Source of the DNA: Rheinheimera sp. EpRS3
GTDB taxonomy: Bacteria; Pseudomonadota; Gammaproteobacteria; Enterobacterales; Alteromonadaceae
Reading direction: 5' to 3'
Length of the DNA stretch: 64,000 bases
Assembly: GCF_001513785.1 (NCBI RefSeq)
Contig: NZ_LNQS01000001.1
Location: 1,116,001-1,180,000 of the forward strand
Shown here: one piece after another, positions 35,299-44,429 of the stretch
Layout: every line of letters starts with the position of its first letter
Position numbering within the stretch: the stretch's first letter is position 1
Position numbers and translations under genes: made by a program
Notes under the pieces: model-generated
Databases searched by the model: none
What the model was told of the DNA's origin: nothing
What the model saw: only the letters and a program-made list of their open reading frames with translations

Positions 35299-35327
35299 TT
35301 GCAAGCGTCAAAAATGCTTGTTATAAC
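35299..35327 (+). promoter_or_regulatory. hupB promoter
   Basis: TTGCAA (35299-35304), 17-bp spacer, TATAAC (35322-35327), about 70 bases before the GTG start. Confidence 0.6.
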
Positions 35328-35397
35328 GATGAAGCTCACTTACAGAACTAATGAAGTGTAGTTGTTGAAAATAATAACAATTGAAGGGGATGATATT

Positions 35398-35670
35398 GTG
35401 AACAAGTCTCAACTTATCGACAAAATTGCTGCTGGTGCAGACATTTCTAAAGCAGCAGCAGGTCGTGCTTTAGATTCGTTCATTGATGCTGTTACCGAAG
35501 CTCTTAAAGAAGGCGACTCTGTAGCATTAGTTGGTTTTGGTACTTACAGCGTACGCGAGCGTGCAGCCCGTACTGGCCGTAACCCACAAACTGGTGCAAC
35601 TATTCAAATCGCGTCTGCGAAAATTCCTTCTTTCAAGCCTGGTAAAGCGTTAAAAGACGCCTGTAACTAA
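35398..35670 (+). CDS. hupB: DNA-binding protein HU-beta
   Basis: Nucleoid protein of 90 residues. The GTG at 35398 is chosen because the protein then starts [20 protein letters not shown], as in all HU, and AAGGGG lies upstream; the open frame from 35362 would add 12 foreign residues. [21 protein letters not shown] is the DNA-grasping arm, with the intercalating NP. Same lon-hupB-ppiD order as E. coli. Confidence 0.97.
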   Translation: MNKSQLIDKIAAGADISKAAAGRALDSFIDAVTEALKEGDSVALVGFGTYSVRERAARTGRNPQTGATIQIASAKIPSFKPGKALKDACN

Positions 35671-35794
35671 GCTTTAGTTTGGTACAAACACAGTGCCAGT
35701 TTTGGGAGTACATTGTAGTTAAGCTTGGCCGGTCAGGTTCTGATTAACTACAAAAGGCTGCTTAATACGGTAACCACAGTCTCCCAAAGGCTTC
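35671..35794 (+). ncRNA. Candidate structured 3' UTR or small RNA
   Basis: Between hupB and ppiD two nested perfect stems are visible: outer TTTGGGAG (35701-35708) with CTCCCAAA (35781-35788), inner TTGTAGTTAA (35713-35722) with TTAACTACAA (35744-35753). They are followed directly by a strong terminator. The arrangement suggests a folded RNA released from or ending the hupB transcript. No known family is recognised and no separate promoter is evident. Confidence 0.35.
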
Positions 35795-35798
35795 TCTA

Positions 35799-35832
35799 AA
35801 AAAAGCGCATCTGTTAAGATGCGTTTTTTTTT
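35799..35832 (+). terminator. Terminator of hupB transcript
   Basis: A-run, CGCATCT (35806-35812), loop GTTA, AGATGCG (35817-35823), then nine T residues. The A/T runs extend the stem. Confidence 0.88.
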
Positions 35833-35898
35833 ACGGCAACCAAGATGCGTTTTTGTTGCCTCCCAGCCGTTAAAGATGAATAAAGAGATCGTGCTAAG

Positions 35899-37806
35899 AT
35901 GTTAGAGAGAATCAGAGAAGGCTCGCAGGGAATCATTGCCAAGTCTATTTTAGGCTTAGTGATCCTGACGTTCGCATTAGCAGGTGTTGGTAGTTATTTA
36001 AGTACGCCTGCCGAAGTTAATGTGGCAGAGGTTAACGGTGAAAAAATCAGCCGTGAAGACTTTGACCAGGCATTTCAGAATGAGCGGTCACGACTGCAAC
36101 AGCAGTTTGGCGAAATGTACGCCACCCTTGCAGCCGATAGCGCTTATATGAATAATTTTCGCAGTGAAGTGCTGGAACGTCTTATCGACGAAACCCTGCA
36201 AAAGCAATTTGCTGCAGAGCTTGGCCTGCGTGTCAGTGATGATCAGGTGCGTGAAGCTATCCGCGGCATGACAGAATTTCAGGTGGACGGTCAGTTTAAT
36301 AATGACCGTTACCAGGCGCTCCTGCGCCAGGCCGGTTATCAGCCTGATCAGTTCCGCGAGCTGATGCGCGAGCAAATGTCGCGTAACCAACTACTAGTAG
36401 GCTTATTAAGCAGTGAGTTTGCTACAGTCAAAGATATGCAGTTGTTGGCTAAGTTACAGCAACAAAGCCGTGATATTGAGTTTGTACGTATCACTGCGGC
36501 TGACTTTGCCGATAAAGTTGAGCTGACTGAGCAAATGCTGCAAGACTATTACACAACTAATATGCAGCAATTTGAGACTGAACAAAAAGTTGCCATTGAG
36601 TATGTTGAATTGTCAGCCGCCGCGCTGGCGTCAGATACCGAAGTTACTGAGCAGCAACTGGCTGAATACTACGAAGCTAACAAAGCCCGTTACACCCGCG
36701 ATGAACGTCGGCAGGTTGCGCATATCATGCTTGAAGCCGAAGAAGACGACGCTGAAGTCGCCGCAAAAGCTGAAACTATTTTACAGCAGTTAAAAGCCGG
36801 TGCTGATTTTGCCGAGCTGGCTAAAACAGAGTCTGCTGACACCTTTTCTGCAGAAAACGGTGGTGTGCTGGACTGGCTGGCTGCCGGTGATGTTGACCCT
36901 GAATTTGAACGTGTTGCTTTTGCCATGAAAGAAACAGGCGAACTTAGCCCTGTGGTTAGAAGTGCTTATGGTTATCACATTATTAAGTTAGTTGCTTTGG
37001 AACCGGCGCAGGTTCAGGAATTGGCAGAAGTATCGGCAGATATTGCTGAACGTATCAAGCAAGATGCAGCTACTGCAAAATTTTATGAATTGCAGCAACG
37101 CTTAGCCGAAGTGAGTTTTGAAGTGCCGGATACGCTGGAAGATGCAGCTTCGGCAGTGGACATGAAGGTTATATCAACGCCTTTATTTAGCCGCAATGAA
37201 GCGACAGAGCCTTTGTCCGCTCCTGCGGTAATGAGTAAAATTTTCGATAACGGCTTTATTGAAGAACGCTTAAACAGTGAGATTATTGAGCTGGATAACC
37301 AACGTGCCATTGTTGTGCGTGTTACTGATTACCAGCCAAAACGCACACTGTCGCTGGAAGAAGTTAAAGCTGAAGTTGAAGCGGCTGTTCGCGCAGAGCA
37401 AAGCTCGTTGTTAGCCAAAGCAAAAGGCGAAGAAATACTGGCAGCGGCAGCACAGAGCAGTTTAAAGGCCCAGGCTGAGCAAGCGTCGCTGACGCTGGAA
37501 CAGGCTACAGATACACCACGTTTTGGTGGAACTCTGGATGCGCAAATTCGTGCTAAAGCTTTTGCTATGCCTCGCCCGGCGGATAAACCGGCTATTGAGC
37601 TGGCCACACTGGCAAATGGTGATACTGCACTGGTGTCGGTGCTGGCAGTGAAAGATGCCGAAGTGACCATGGTGCCTGAACCTGCCCAGCTGGATCGTCT
37701 GGCAGAGCAGCAGGCCGAACAGTATTACCGTGCGGTAATTGCAGCATTAAAAGCCAAAGCGGAAATAAGCCGTAACCTGCGCGAAGCGGTAACGGATACG
37801 GAATAA
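35899..37806 (+). CDS. ppiD: Periplasmic folding chaperone PpiD
   Basis: 635 residues anchored by one N-terminal membrane helix (about 14-32, IIAKSILGLVILTFALAGVG). A SurA-like chaperone domain follows, then a parvulin domain about 260-360 (RRQVAHIMLEAE, GGVLDWLAAGDVDPEFE, VVRSAYGYHIIKL). Works at the Sec translocon exit on outer-membrane and periplasmic proteins. The parvulin domain of E. coli PpiD is weakly active; the same may hold here. Confidence 0.94.
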   Translation: MLERIREGSQGIIAKSILGLVILTFALAGVGSYLSTPAEVNVAEVNGEKISREDFDQAFQNERSRLQQQFGEMYATLAADSAYMNNFRSEVLERLIDETLQKQFAAELGLRVSDDQVREAIRGMTEFQVDGQFNNDRYQALLRQAGYQPDQFRELMREQMSRNQLLVGLLSSEFATVKDMQLLAKLQQQSRDIEFVRITAADFADKVELTEQMLQDYYTTNMQQFETEQKVAIEYVELSAAALASDTEVTEQQLAEYYEANKARYTRDERRQVAHIMLEAEEDDAEVAAKAETILQQLKAGADFAELAKTESADTFSAENGGVLDWLAAGDVDPEFERVAFAMKETGELSPVVRSAYGYHIIKLVALEPAQVQELAEVSADIAERIKQDAATAKFYELQQRLAEVSFEVPDTLEDAASAVDMKVISTPLFSRNEATEPLSAPAVMSKIFDNGFIEERLNSEIIELDNQRAIVVRVTDYQPKRTLSLEEVKAEVEAAVRAEQSSLLAKAKGEEILAAAAQSSLKAQAEQASLTLEQATDTPRFGGTLDAQIRAKAFAMPRPADKPAIELATLANGDTALVSVLAVKDAEVTMVPEPAQLDRLAEQQAEQYYRAVIAALKAKAEISRNLREAVTDTE

Positions 37807-37822
37807 CAAAGATATAATGATA

Positions 37823-37850
37823 AAAAAACCGTGGCTTGCCACGGTTTTTT
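37823..37850. terminator. Bidirectional terminator between ppiD and sapF
   Basis: A-run, CCGTGGC, loop TT, GCCACGG, T-run. It works in both directions and separates the convergent ppiD and sap operons; the sapF stop codon abuts it. Confidence 0.88.
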
Positions 37851-38617
37851 TATGTAATAGCGCTATTAATCAGTTTGCGGCTGTAGTCATGCTCGGCGTG
37901 AGCAAATACATGCGCCGTGTTACCGTAATCCAGCGCTTTACCCTGATGCAATACCAGTAAATCGTCAGCAATATGGCGTACCAGCCGCAAATGGTTGGTG
38001 ATCAGTAAGTAAGCCAGACCGGATTTTTGCTGTAGCTCCAGCAGCAGGTTAACAATTTGCGCCCGCAGTGATGGGTCCAGTGCGGTAAGGGCTTCATCTA
38101 AAATAAGCAGTTTAGGGTCAAGGATCAGGGCTCTGGCCAATGCTACCCGTTGCAACTGGCCGCCGGAAAACATGTGAGGGTAGTATTCGCTGTGTTCATC
38201 CAGCAAACCGAGCTGTTTTAATGTCTGGCGTATTTTTAACTTGCGCTGTTGCGGGTCCAGCACTGTGCTGAAACGCAAGACGTCGTCCAGCATCTGGCCT
38301 ATTTTCTGGTGCGGGTTTAATGATTTAGCCGCATCCTGAAAAATAAACCGGATAACATGATTGTACTGCCGGTAGTGGCTTATTTTAACGGGCTGGCCCG
38401 CCAGCAGGATATCGCCGCTGTCTGGTTTTTCAATTCCTACCAGCAGCTTTGCCAATGTGCTTTTGCCTGAGCCGGTTTCACCGACAATGGCCAGGGTTTT
38501 ACCTTCTGCCAGCGTAAAGCTGATATTTTCCAGAGCGATAACGCTGCGCTGACTGAACCAGCCACTTTGTTTGCGATAGGTTTTACACAGATCTTTGACT
38601 TCTAGCAGCGTGTTCAT
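37850..38617 (-). CDS. sapF: Peptide ABC transporter ATPase SapF
   Basis: 255 residues. Walker A GETGSGKST, signature MFSGGQLQRVALARAL, Walker B LLILDEALTALD. Oligopeptide-transporter type ATPase, last gene of the sap operon; overlaps sapD by four bases. The Sap system is linked to antimicrobial-peptide resistance, and to putrescine export in E. coli. Confidence 0.93.
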   Translation of the reverse strand: MNTLLEVKDLCKTYRKQSGWFSQRSVIALENISFTLAEGKTLAIVGETGSGKSTLAKLLVGIEKPDSGDILLAGQPVKISHYRQYNHVIRFIFQDAAKSLNPHQKIGQMLDDVLRFSTVLDPQQRKLKIRQTLKQLGLLDEHSEYYPHMFSGGQLQRVALARALILDPKLLILDEALTALDPSLRAQIVNLLLELQQKSGLAYLLITNHLRLVRHIADDLLVLHQGKALDYGNTAHVFAHAEHDYSRKLINSAIT

Positions 38618-39609
38618 ACGTCTTTTTTACCGGTTAAAGGAAAATGACAACTGTAGTAATGATTTTGCAAACGCTCCAGTGTTGGCGTTTTTACACATTC
38701 TTTGCGGGCATTGGGGCAGCGCGGGCCAAGACGGCAGCCTATGGGTAAATGTTGCAGCACCGGAATACTGCCCGGCAGCGCATACAAGGGGGTTTTGGGC
38801 TGCAGATTAGGCTGAAATTCCGGCACGCTTTTAATCAGGGCATGGGTATAGGGATGATACGGATGTTTGATAATACTGGCGGTTTCGCCGGCTTCAACCA
38901 GCTGGCCACAGTACAGTACACTCAGGCTTTGGGTGTAACGGGCTATACTTTCTAGCTCATGGCTTATCAGCAATACTGAGGTGCCCTTTAGCTGGTTAAA
39001 ACTGGCCAGCAGACGAAATAATTGCGCCTGGGTGGTACTTTCCAGTGCAGTGGTGGGCTCGTCAGCAATCAGTAGTTTCGGGGCTTTGGCAATCGCCATA
39101 GCGATCATGATTTTCTGGCAAACGCCTTCAGACAGCTGATAAGGATAGCTTTGCAATACTGCTTGGTGGTCACGTACGCCTACTTTGTGCAGTAAACCAA
39201 TAACCTTGCGCCGGCGCATATATGCGCGTTTCCACCAGGGGCCTTCCAGCAGATGATCGGGAATAGCCTCTTCGAGTTGCTCCAGTATCGCGGCGGTAGG
39301 GTCAAGGCTACGGCTGGGTTCCTGGTATATCATGGCAATATCACGGCCGATCACTTTACGCTGCTGATCGTAGGGTAAACGTAGTAAATCCTGGCCACAC
39401 CAGTTAAAGCGGTCGGCATTGACCAGCCAGCGCTTGTTCAGCACGCCAACAATAGCTTTGGCGATTAAGCTTTTGCCTGAACCAGATTCACCCACCAGAC
39501 CACGGGTTTCGCCCTCGCGTAAACTAAGATTAACTCTGTCGACCGCACGAATTAACCCGTCCGGGGTTTTCAGCTCTATGGTCAGGTTTTTTATATCAAG
39601 TAACAGCAT
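38614..39609 (-). CDS. sapD: Peptide ABC transporter ATPase SapD
   Basis: 331 residues. Walker A GESGSGKSLIAK, Walker B LLIADEPTTALE, and the C-terminal oligopeptide-transporter ATPase extension with a Cys motif (CRLGPRCPNARKEC...CHFPL) that in relatives binds an iron-sulfur cluster. The signature is altered to QLSEGVCQKIMIAMA, as in other SapD proteins. It pairs with SapF as the second ATPase. Confidence 0.93.
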   Translation of the reverse strand: MLLLDIKNLTIELKTPDGLIRAVDRVNLSLREGETRGLVGESGSGKSLIAKAIVGVLNKRWLVNADRFNWCGQDLLRLPYDQQRKVIGRDIAMIYQEPSRSLDPTAAILEQLEEAIPDHLLEGPWWKRAYMRRRKVIGLLHKVGVRDHQAVLQSYPYQLSEGVCQKIMIAMAIAKAPKLLIADEPTTALESTTQAQLFRLLASFNQLKGTSVLLISHELESIARYTQSLSVLYCGQLVEAGETASIIKHPYHPYTHALIKSVPEFQPNLQPKTPLYALPGSIPVLQHLPIGCRLGPRCPNARKECVKTPTLERLQNHYYSCHFPLTGKKDV

Positions 39610-40505
39610 TAGTTTTCCCGCCGCTTTTTCATGGCGTTACGAAGGCCATCGCCCACCAGATTGACCGACAGTACTGCAGTAAAGATCAGTAGCCCCGGCA
39701 GTGCTACGCCGGCAGGCGCAACATAGATAAGATCCAGCGAGTCGGCAATAATAGCGCCCCATTCTGCAGTGGGAGCCTGAGCACCAAGCCCAAGAAAGCC
39801 CAGCGCAGCGATGTCCAGAATAGCAGTTGATAGTGCCATCGTTGCGGTTACGGTAAGCCGCTCCCAGATATTGGGCAAAATAAGCCGGGTAAGTACCTGC
39901 CAGTTGCTGGCGCCGTCTAAACGGTATGCGGTGACATAATCCTGATTCAGCTGTTCGGCTATAGCATTACGGATGCTATGGACAAATTGTGGCAATAAAG
40001 CCAGCATAATGGCCCACAGTGTGTTTATCAGGCCAGGGCCCAGTATGGCAACGATAATGATCGCCAACAGCAGGGAGGGGATAGTCAGCGCCAAATCGAG
40101 CACATGGTTTAATGCACTGGATTTTACGCCCTTGCTCATACCTGCCAGTACACCGAGCAACAAGCCTATCAATAAAGCACCTACTACTGTGATAAGGGCA
40201 ATACCAAAGGTATAACGGGCTCCCACCAGCATACGTGAGAACATATCGCGGCCAAGATCATCGGTACCAAACGGATATTGCACCAATCCCTGCTCGGACC
40301 AGGACGGCGCAATGAGCAATAGTGCATCGTTTTGCAGGTAGGGATCATGTGGTGTCAGCAATGGCGAGAGCAGCGCCAGCAGAAAAAACAGAATAAACAA
40401 AACCAGCCCGGACATGGCACTGTGCTGCCGGGCAAATTCGCGCCATAGCAGTAATAGTGGTGAGCGGGCTTGTTGCTCATCTGGTAATAAACGAAAGCGG
40501 GCCAT
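39609..40505 (-). CDS. sapC: Peptide ABC transporter permease SapC
   Basis: 298 residues with six hydrophobic helices. LGRDMFSRMLVGARYTF and the EAA-like loop YRLDGASNWQVLTRLILPNIW are typical of DppC/OppC-type permeases. The stop overlaps the sapD start by one base, and one base separates it from sapB. Confidence 0.93.
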   Translation of the reverse strand: MARFRLLPDEQQARSPLLLLWREFARQHSAMSGLVLFILFFLLALLSPLLTPHDPYLQNDALLLIAPSWSEQGLVQYPFGTDDLGRDMFSRMLVGARYTFGIALITVVGALLIGLLLGVLAGMSKGVKSSALNHVLDLALTIPSLLLAIIIVAILGPGLINTLWAIMLALLPQFVHSIRNAIAEQLNQDYVTAYRLDGASNWQVLTRLILPNIWERLTVTATMALSTAILDIAALGFLGLGAQAPTAEWGAIIADSLDLIYVAPAGVALPGLLIFTAVLSVNLVGDGLRNAMKKRREN

Positions 40506-40506
40506 C

Positions 40507-41523
40507 TCAACGCTTCCTTGCTAAAGGGTTAAACAGCGTATGCAGAATTTCCGTCAACATATTTACACTGATAACCAGGGTTGAGATAACCAGCAAACCC
40601 GCTTGTATAGCCGGGTAATTGCGCTGATAAATGCTGTCTATCAGCCAGCGGCCAATGCCGGGCCAGGAAAAAATAACTTCAGTAATCATGGCCAGCGTTA
40701 TAAGGGTACTAAATTGCAGACCTATCTGGCGGATAACCGGCAACAGGGCGTTACGCAGAGCATGCCGGTACAATACTTGCGCCCGGTTAAGCCCTTTGGC
40801 ACGCGCCGTTTTTATATAACTTTGTTCCCAGACATCCAGCATAGAATCACGGGTAAAACGGACCATCACGGTAGTGGGGAAGGTTGCCAGCACTAATGTC
40901 GGCAGCAATGTATGGCGCAAGGCATTAAGCAAGGCTTCGGCCTGGTGCTGGCTGTTAGCCAGCAGAATATCCGCCAGCATAAACCCGGTAACATGCGGGA
41001 TTTCATATAAAACGCCAATGCGACCAGCTGTCGGCAACCAGCCAAGCCCGATTGAGAACAGCATAATCAGTAGCAGTGCCCACCAGAATATCGGTATTGA
41101 ATAACCTGCTATCGCCAATGCTGAAATAATGCGGCTGACAATACCCTCTGGTTTTATCGCGGCAATAATACCCAGTGGAATGCCGACAAAAAATGATACC
41201 AGCAGAGCATAAGCGGCCAGTTCCAATGTGGCTGGCAGCAGTATTTTAATCTCTTGTAGCAGCGGTTGTTTGCTGGCAAAAGACAGGCCCCAATCGCCAC
41301 TGAAAATACGTTGCAGGTAGGCAATATACTGCTGTATATAGCCGCTATCTAAGCGGTACTCTGCCGTTAATTGTGTGGCCAGTTCAGCAGAAATATCTGT
41401 CATGCCGGTAAAGTTTTGCAGCGTATTTCCCGGGAACAGATACCCCAGGCTAAATGCCAGTATACTCAGAGCAATAAAGACAAAAACCAGTAAAAACAGG
41501 CGACGTAGCAGATACAGGATCAT
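40507..41523 (-). CDS. sapB: Peptide ABC transporter permease SapB
   Basis: 338 residues, DppB/OppB-type permease. N-terminal helix MILYLLRRLFLLVFVFIALS, large periplasmic loop, EAA-like region YIKTARAKGLNRAQVLYRHALRNALLPVI. Overlaps sapA by four bases. Confidence 0.93.
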   Translation of the reverse strand: MILYLLRRLFLLVFVFIALSILAFSLGYLFPGNTLQNFTGMTDISAELATQLTAEYRLDSGYIQQYIAYLQRIFSGDWGLSFASKQPLLQEIKILLPATLELAAYALLVSFFVGIPLGIIAAIKPEGIVSRIISALAIAGYSIPIFWWALLLIMLFSIGLGWLPTAGRIGVLYEIPHVTGFMLADILLANSQHQAEALLNALRHTLLPTLVLATFPTTVMVRFTRDSMLDVWEQSYIKTARAKGLNRAQVLYRHALRNALLPVIRQIGLQFSTLITLAMITEVIFSWPGIGRWLIDSIYQRNYPAIQAGLLVISTLVISVNMLTEILHTLFNPLARKR

Positions 41524-43163
41524 TTAACATCCTTAACGGCTGTGGCCAGCGATATACCGCCGTAAGGGTTAATGTCAATGCCGCTGATGTCACTGTTAAG
41601 CGCCTGAAAGCGCTGCGAATGAGCGATACTCAGCAGCGGCATTTGCTCGGCCAGATATTGTTGAGCCGCCATATAGTAGCTGCGGCGTTGCTTTTGATCC
41701 GATGTCAGCAGTGCCTGGCTGATTAAGCGGTCAAAGTTAGCATCGCACCAGTTGGCTCTGTTAGTGCCGGTTTGTGCGGCACTGCAGCTTAACAGCGGCC
41801 GGAAAAAGTTATCCGGATCGGCATTATCGGCCGACCAGCCGATCAACACCGAGTCATGCTCGTTATTACTCAATTTACGGCGAAAACTGTTCCACTCATA
41901 AGAGACTATCGTGGCCCTGACACCAATTTGTGCAAGATCTGCCTGCATCATTTCGGCCATTTTAAGTGCATTGGGGTTATACAGACGTTGCACCGGCATT
42001 GCCCAGATATCCATACTAAAGCCATTGGCATAGCCTGCTTCGGCCAGTAATGCTTTAGCCTGGGTTTGATCAAAAGGTAATTGTGGCAACTCAGCATTAT
42101 AGGCCCAGGAAGTTGGCGGTAATACAGAGTTTGCCGCTGTGGCATAACCAAAATACACCGCCTGTAAAATGGCTTCGCGATTAATTGCCATCGCCAGTGC
42201 CAGCCGTACTTTGGCATTGTCAAAAGGTGGTTTGGCGGTATTAAATGCCCAGAAACCAACGTTCATACTGGTACTTTCCTGCACGTCGACATCTGGTCGC
42301 TGGCTGATAAGGCCAAGCTCTGCCACCCGAGGAAAGGCCACCACATCACATTCGTGGGTGAACAGTTTAGCCATCCGCCGGGCGTTGTTTGGCACTATGT
42401 CAAACACTAACTGCTCCGGTTTTGCCAGCTCGCGCCAGTAGGTCTTGTGGCGGTAATATCGTATCAGTACGTCTTTTTGGTACTCTTTAAAGCGAAACGG
42501 CCCTGTACCAACCGGATGGCTGTCAATGCGGCCGGGTTGGCCTTGAGCAAGCACGGCAGCGCCGTATTCTGCAGATAAAATGGCGGCAAAATCAGTAGCC
42601 AGATTGGATAAAAACGAGCTGTCCGGCCGGCTTAACTCAAACCGTACGGTAGTGCTGTTAACAGCAATTACACGTTCAACCAAATTGGCCCAGTCAACAC
42701 TTTGAAAAAACGGGTAGTTACCGCCGCCCTGATAATGAAAAGGATGGCTTTTATCCATAATACGGTTAAAGGTAAATACTACATCGTCGCTGTTAAATGC
42801 CCGGCTGGGGCTAAAGTACTCGGTTTGATGAAACTGCACATCCGGACGCAGCGTAAACTCATACACGGTGCCGCTGTCATTTACTTGCCATTGGGTGGCC
42901 AGTAAGGGTTTAAGCTCGCCACTTTGCGGGTCAATATCCAGCAGGCGATCATATAATTGCTGGCTGATAGCATCAATAGTCGTGCCGGAAGTGACCAGTT
43001 GCGGGTTAAACGACTCTGGCGAGCCTTCAGAGCAATATACTAAACCGCTGCGCACGGTTTCAGGCAACTGCGGCTGACAGGCACTTACAACGGTTGCCAT
43101 CAGCAGAGGCAAAAAACGGCGCCTGGGTGCCGACTGTATTATCTGGCTAAAGCTAACGTTCAT
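41520..43163 (-). CDS. sapA: Peptide ABC transporter substrate-binding lipoprotein SapA
   Basis: 547 residues, family 5 extracellular solute-binding protein. Signal with lipobox ending VVSAC (about residue 29) after an Arg-rich lead. Typical segments are LVYCSEGSPESFNPQL at the mature start, YEFTLRPDVQFH and VRLALAMAINREAI. In pathogens SapA captures cationic antimicrobial peptides; ligand here is unproven. Overlaps pspF by four bases. Confidence 0.92.
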   Translation of the reverse strand: MNVSFSQIIQSAPRRRFLPLLMATVVSACQPQLPETVRSGLVYCSEGSPESFNPQLVTSGTTIDAISQQLYDRLLDIDPQSGELKPLLATQWQVNDSGTVYEFTLRPDVQFHQTEYFSPSRAFNSDDVVFTFNRIMDKSHPFHYQGGGNYPFFQSVDWANLVERVIAVNSTTVRFELSRPDSSFLSNLATDFAAILSAEYGAAVLAQGQPGRIDSHPVGTGPFRFKEYQKDVLIRYYRHKTYWRELAKPEQLVFDIVPNNARRMAKLFTHECDVVAFPRVAELGLISQRPDVDVQESTSMNVGFWAFNTAKPPFDNAKVRLALAMAINREAILQAVYFGYATAANSVLPPTSWAYNAELPQLPFDQTQAKALLAEAGYANGFSMDIWAMPVQRLYNPNALKMAEMMQADLAQIGVRATIVSYEWNSFRRKLSNNEHDSVLIGWSADNADPDNFFRPLLSCSAAQTGTNRANWCDANFDRLISQALLTSDQKQRRSYYMAAQQYLAEQMPLLSIAHSQRFQALNSDISGIDINPYGGISLATAVKDVK

Positions 43164-44245
43164 GGTTGCTGGCTTTCCAGTAACTGATATTTTTTCATAT
43201 AGCCACGTAGCTGATGATAGGTCAGATTCAACAGTTCAGCCGTTTTTTTCTGGTTATACTGGCTGGCAGCCAGCGCCTGTTTAATCAGGCTTACCTCAAA
43301 ATCCTGCGACAGAGTTTTAAAATCCTGCACCTGGTTAAAATCGAACTGGTTACTCTTTGCTGCAACTACGGCAGTGGTAGCAACAGGCAACGCGTTCGTG
43401 CTTTCCTGTACCGGCAAGGCTTGTGCCTGCGGGCGCAGAGCTTTAATGCGCTGTCTTGGCCGGTAAGGCGATTCAAACGGGTCTAGCTGAATGTCGTGCA
43501 CCGGAACATAAGCATTATTAGTGCGGTATACGCTACGCTCTACCACATTTTTCAGTTCGCGCACATTACCGGGCCAATGGTAGTCAAGCAGGGTGCGCTT
43601 GGCTTTTTCACTAAAACCACTGAACAACTCAAAGCCCAACTCGCGCGCCATATTAATGGCAAAATGTTCGGCCAATACCATAATGTCTTCCTGGCGCTCA
43701 CGCATCGGCGGTAAAGTAATAACATCAAACGCCAGCCTGTCCAGTAAGTCGGCACGGAATTCGCCCAGCTCAGCTAATACCGGTAAATCTTCGTTAGTCG
43801 CACAAATCAGCCTGACGTCCGTTTTTATCGAACGGCTGCCACCTACGCGTTCAAATTCGCCATATTCAATTACCCGTAACAGCTTTTCCTGCACTAAGCC
43901 CGGCGTGTTAGCCAGCTCGTCAAGAAACAGAGTGCCGCCATGAGCCCGCTCAAAACGCCCTTCATGGCGTTTACTGGCTCCGGTAAAGGCACCGGCTTCG
44001 TGGCCGAATAATTCACTTTCCAGCAGGTTTTCATTCAGTGAGGCGCAGTTAAGCGTAAGGTATTGCTGATCCCAGCGTTGTGACAAAAAGTGCAGACGGG
44101 CTGCAATCAGTTCTTTACCGGTGCCACGTTCACCGATAATTAATACCGGTTTGTCTAACGGGGCTATTTGTGAGACCTGATCCAGCACATTCAGAAAACT
44201 GTTAGACTGGCCCACCAGATTATCTTGTTTGAATTTTATGCTCAT
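43160..44245 (-). CDS. pspF: PspF, sigma-54 activator of the phage-shock response
   Basis: 361-residue AAA+ enhancer-binding protein without an N-terminal sensory domain, as expected for PspF. Walker A IGERGTGKE (residues about 37-45), sigma-54-contacting GAFTGASKRHEGRFERAHGG, Walker B GTLFLDEL, C-terminal Fis-type helix-turn-helix NQKKTAELLNLTYHQLRGYM. Divergent from pspA, whose product inhibits it. Unlike E. coli, its stop overlaps sapA, making it the first gene of the sap operon. Confidence 0.94.
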   Translation of the reverse strand: MSIKFKQDNLVGQSNSFLNVLDQVSQIAPLDKPVLIIGERGTGKELIAARLHFLSQRWDQQYLTLNCASLNENLLESELFGHEAGAFTGASKRHEGRFERAHGGTLFLDELANTPGLVQEKLLRVIEYGEFERVGGSRSIKTDVRLICATNEDLPVLAELGEFRADLLDRLAFDVITLPPMRERQEDIMVLAEHFAINMARELGFELFSGFSEKAKRTLLDYHWPGNVRELKNVVERSVYRTNNAYVPVHDIQLDPFESPYRPRQRIKALRPQAQALPVQESTNALPVATTAVVAAKSNQFDFNQVQDFKTLSQDFEVSLIKQALAASQYNQKKTAELLNLTYHQLRGYMKKYQLLESQQP

Positions 44246-44369
44246 GGCGTGCTATTTGTTAGTTAAATTGGCTAATTAGTAGTGTATTTCATAATATCCG
44301 TCAGCAGAAGCTTTAACGCAAAATAAATAAAAATTGATACTAATCATTGGTTTAAAATAATCTGCAAAG

Positions 44370-44385
44370 TTGGCAAGGAAACTGA
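44370..44385 (+). promoter_or_regulatory. Sigma-54 promoter of pspABC
   Basis: TTGGCAAGGAAACTGA matches the -24 (TTGGCA) element well and the -12 element loosely (CTGA for TTGC), with correct 12-base GG-to-G spacing. It closely resembles the E. coli pspA promoter (TTGGCACGCAAATTGT). It lies 44 bases before pspA; upstream AT-rich sequence (about 44270-44300) may hold PspF sites. Confidence 0.65.
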
Positions 44386-44429
44386 ATAGATTAGGTTGTA
44401 CTAAACCAGTCATTTAAGAGGTAAATATT

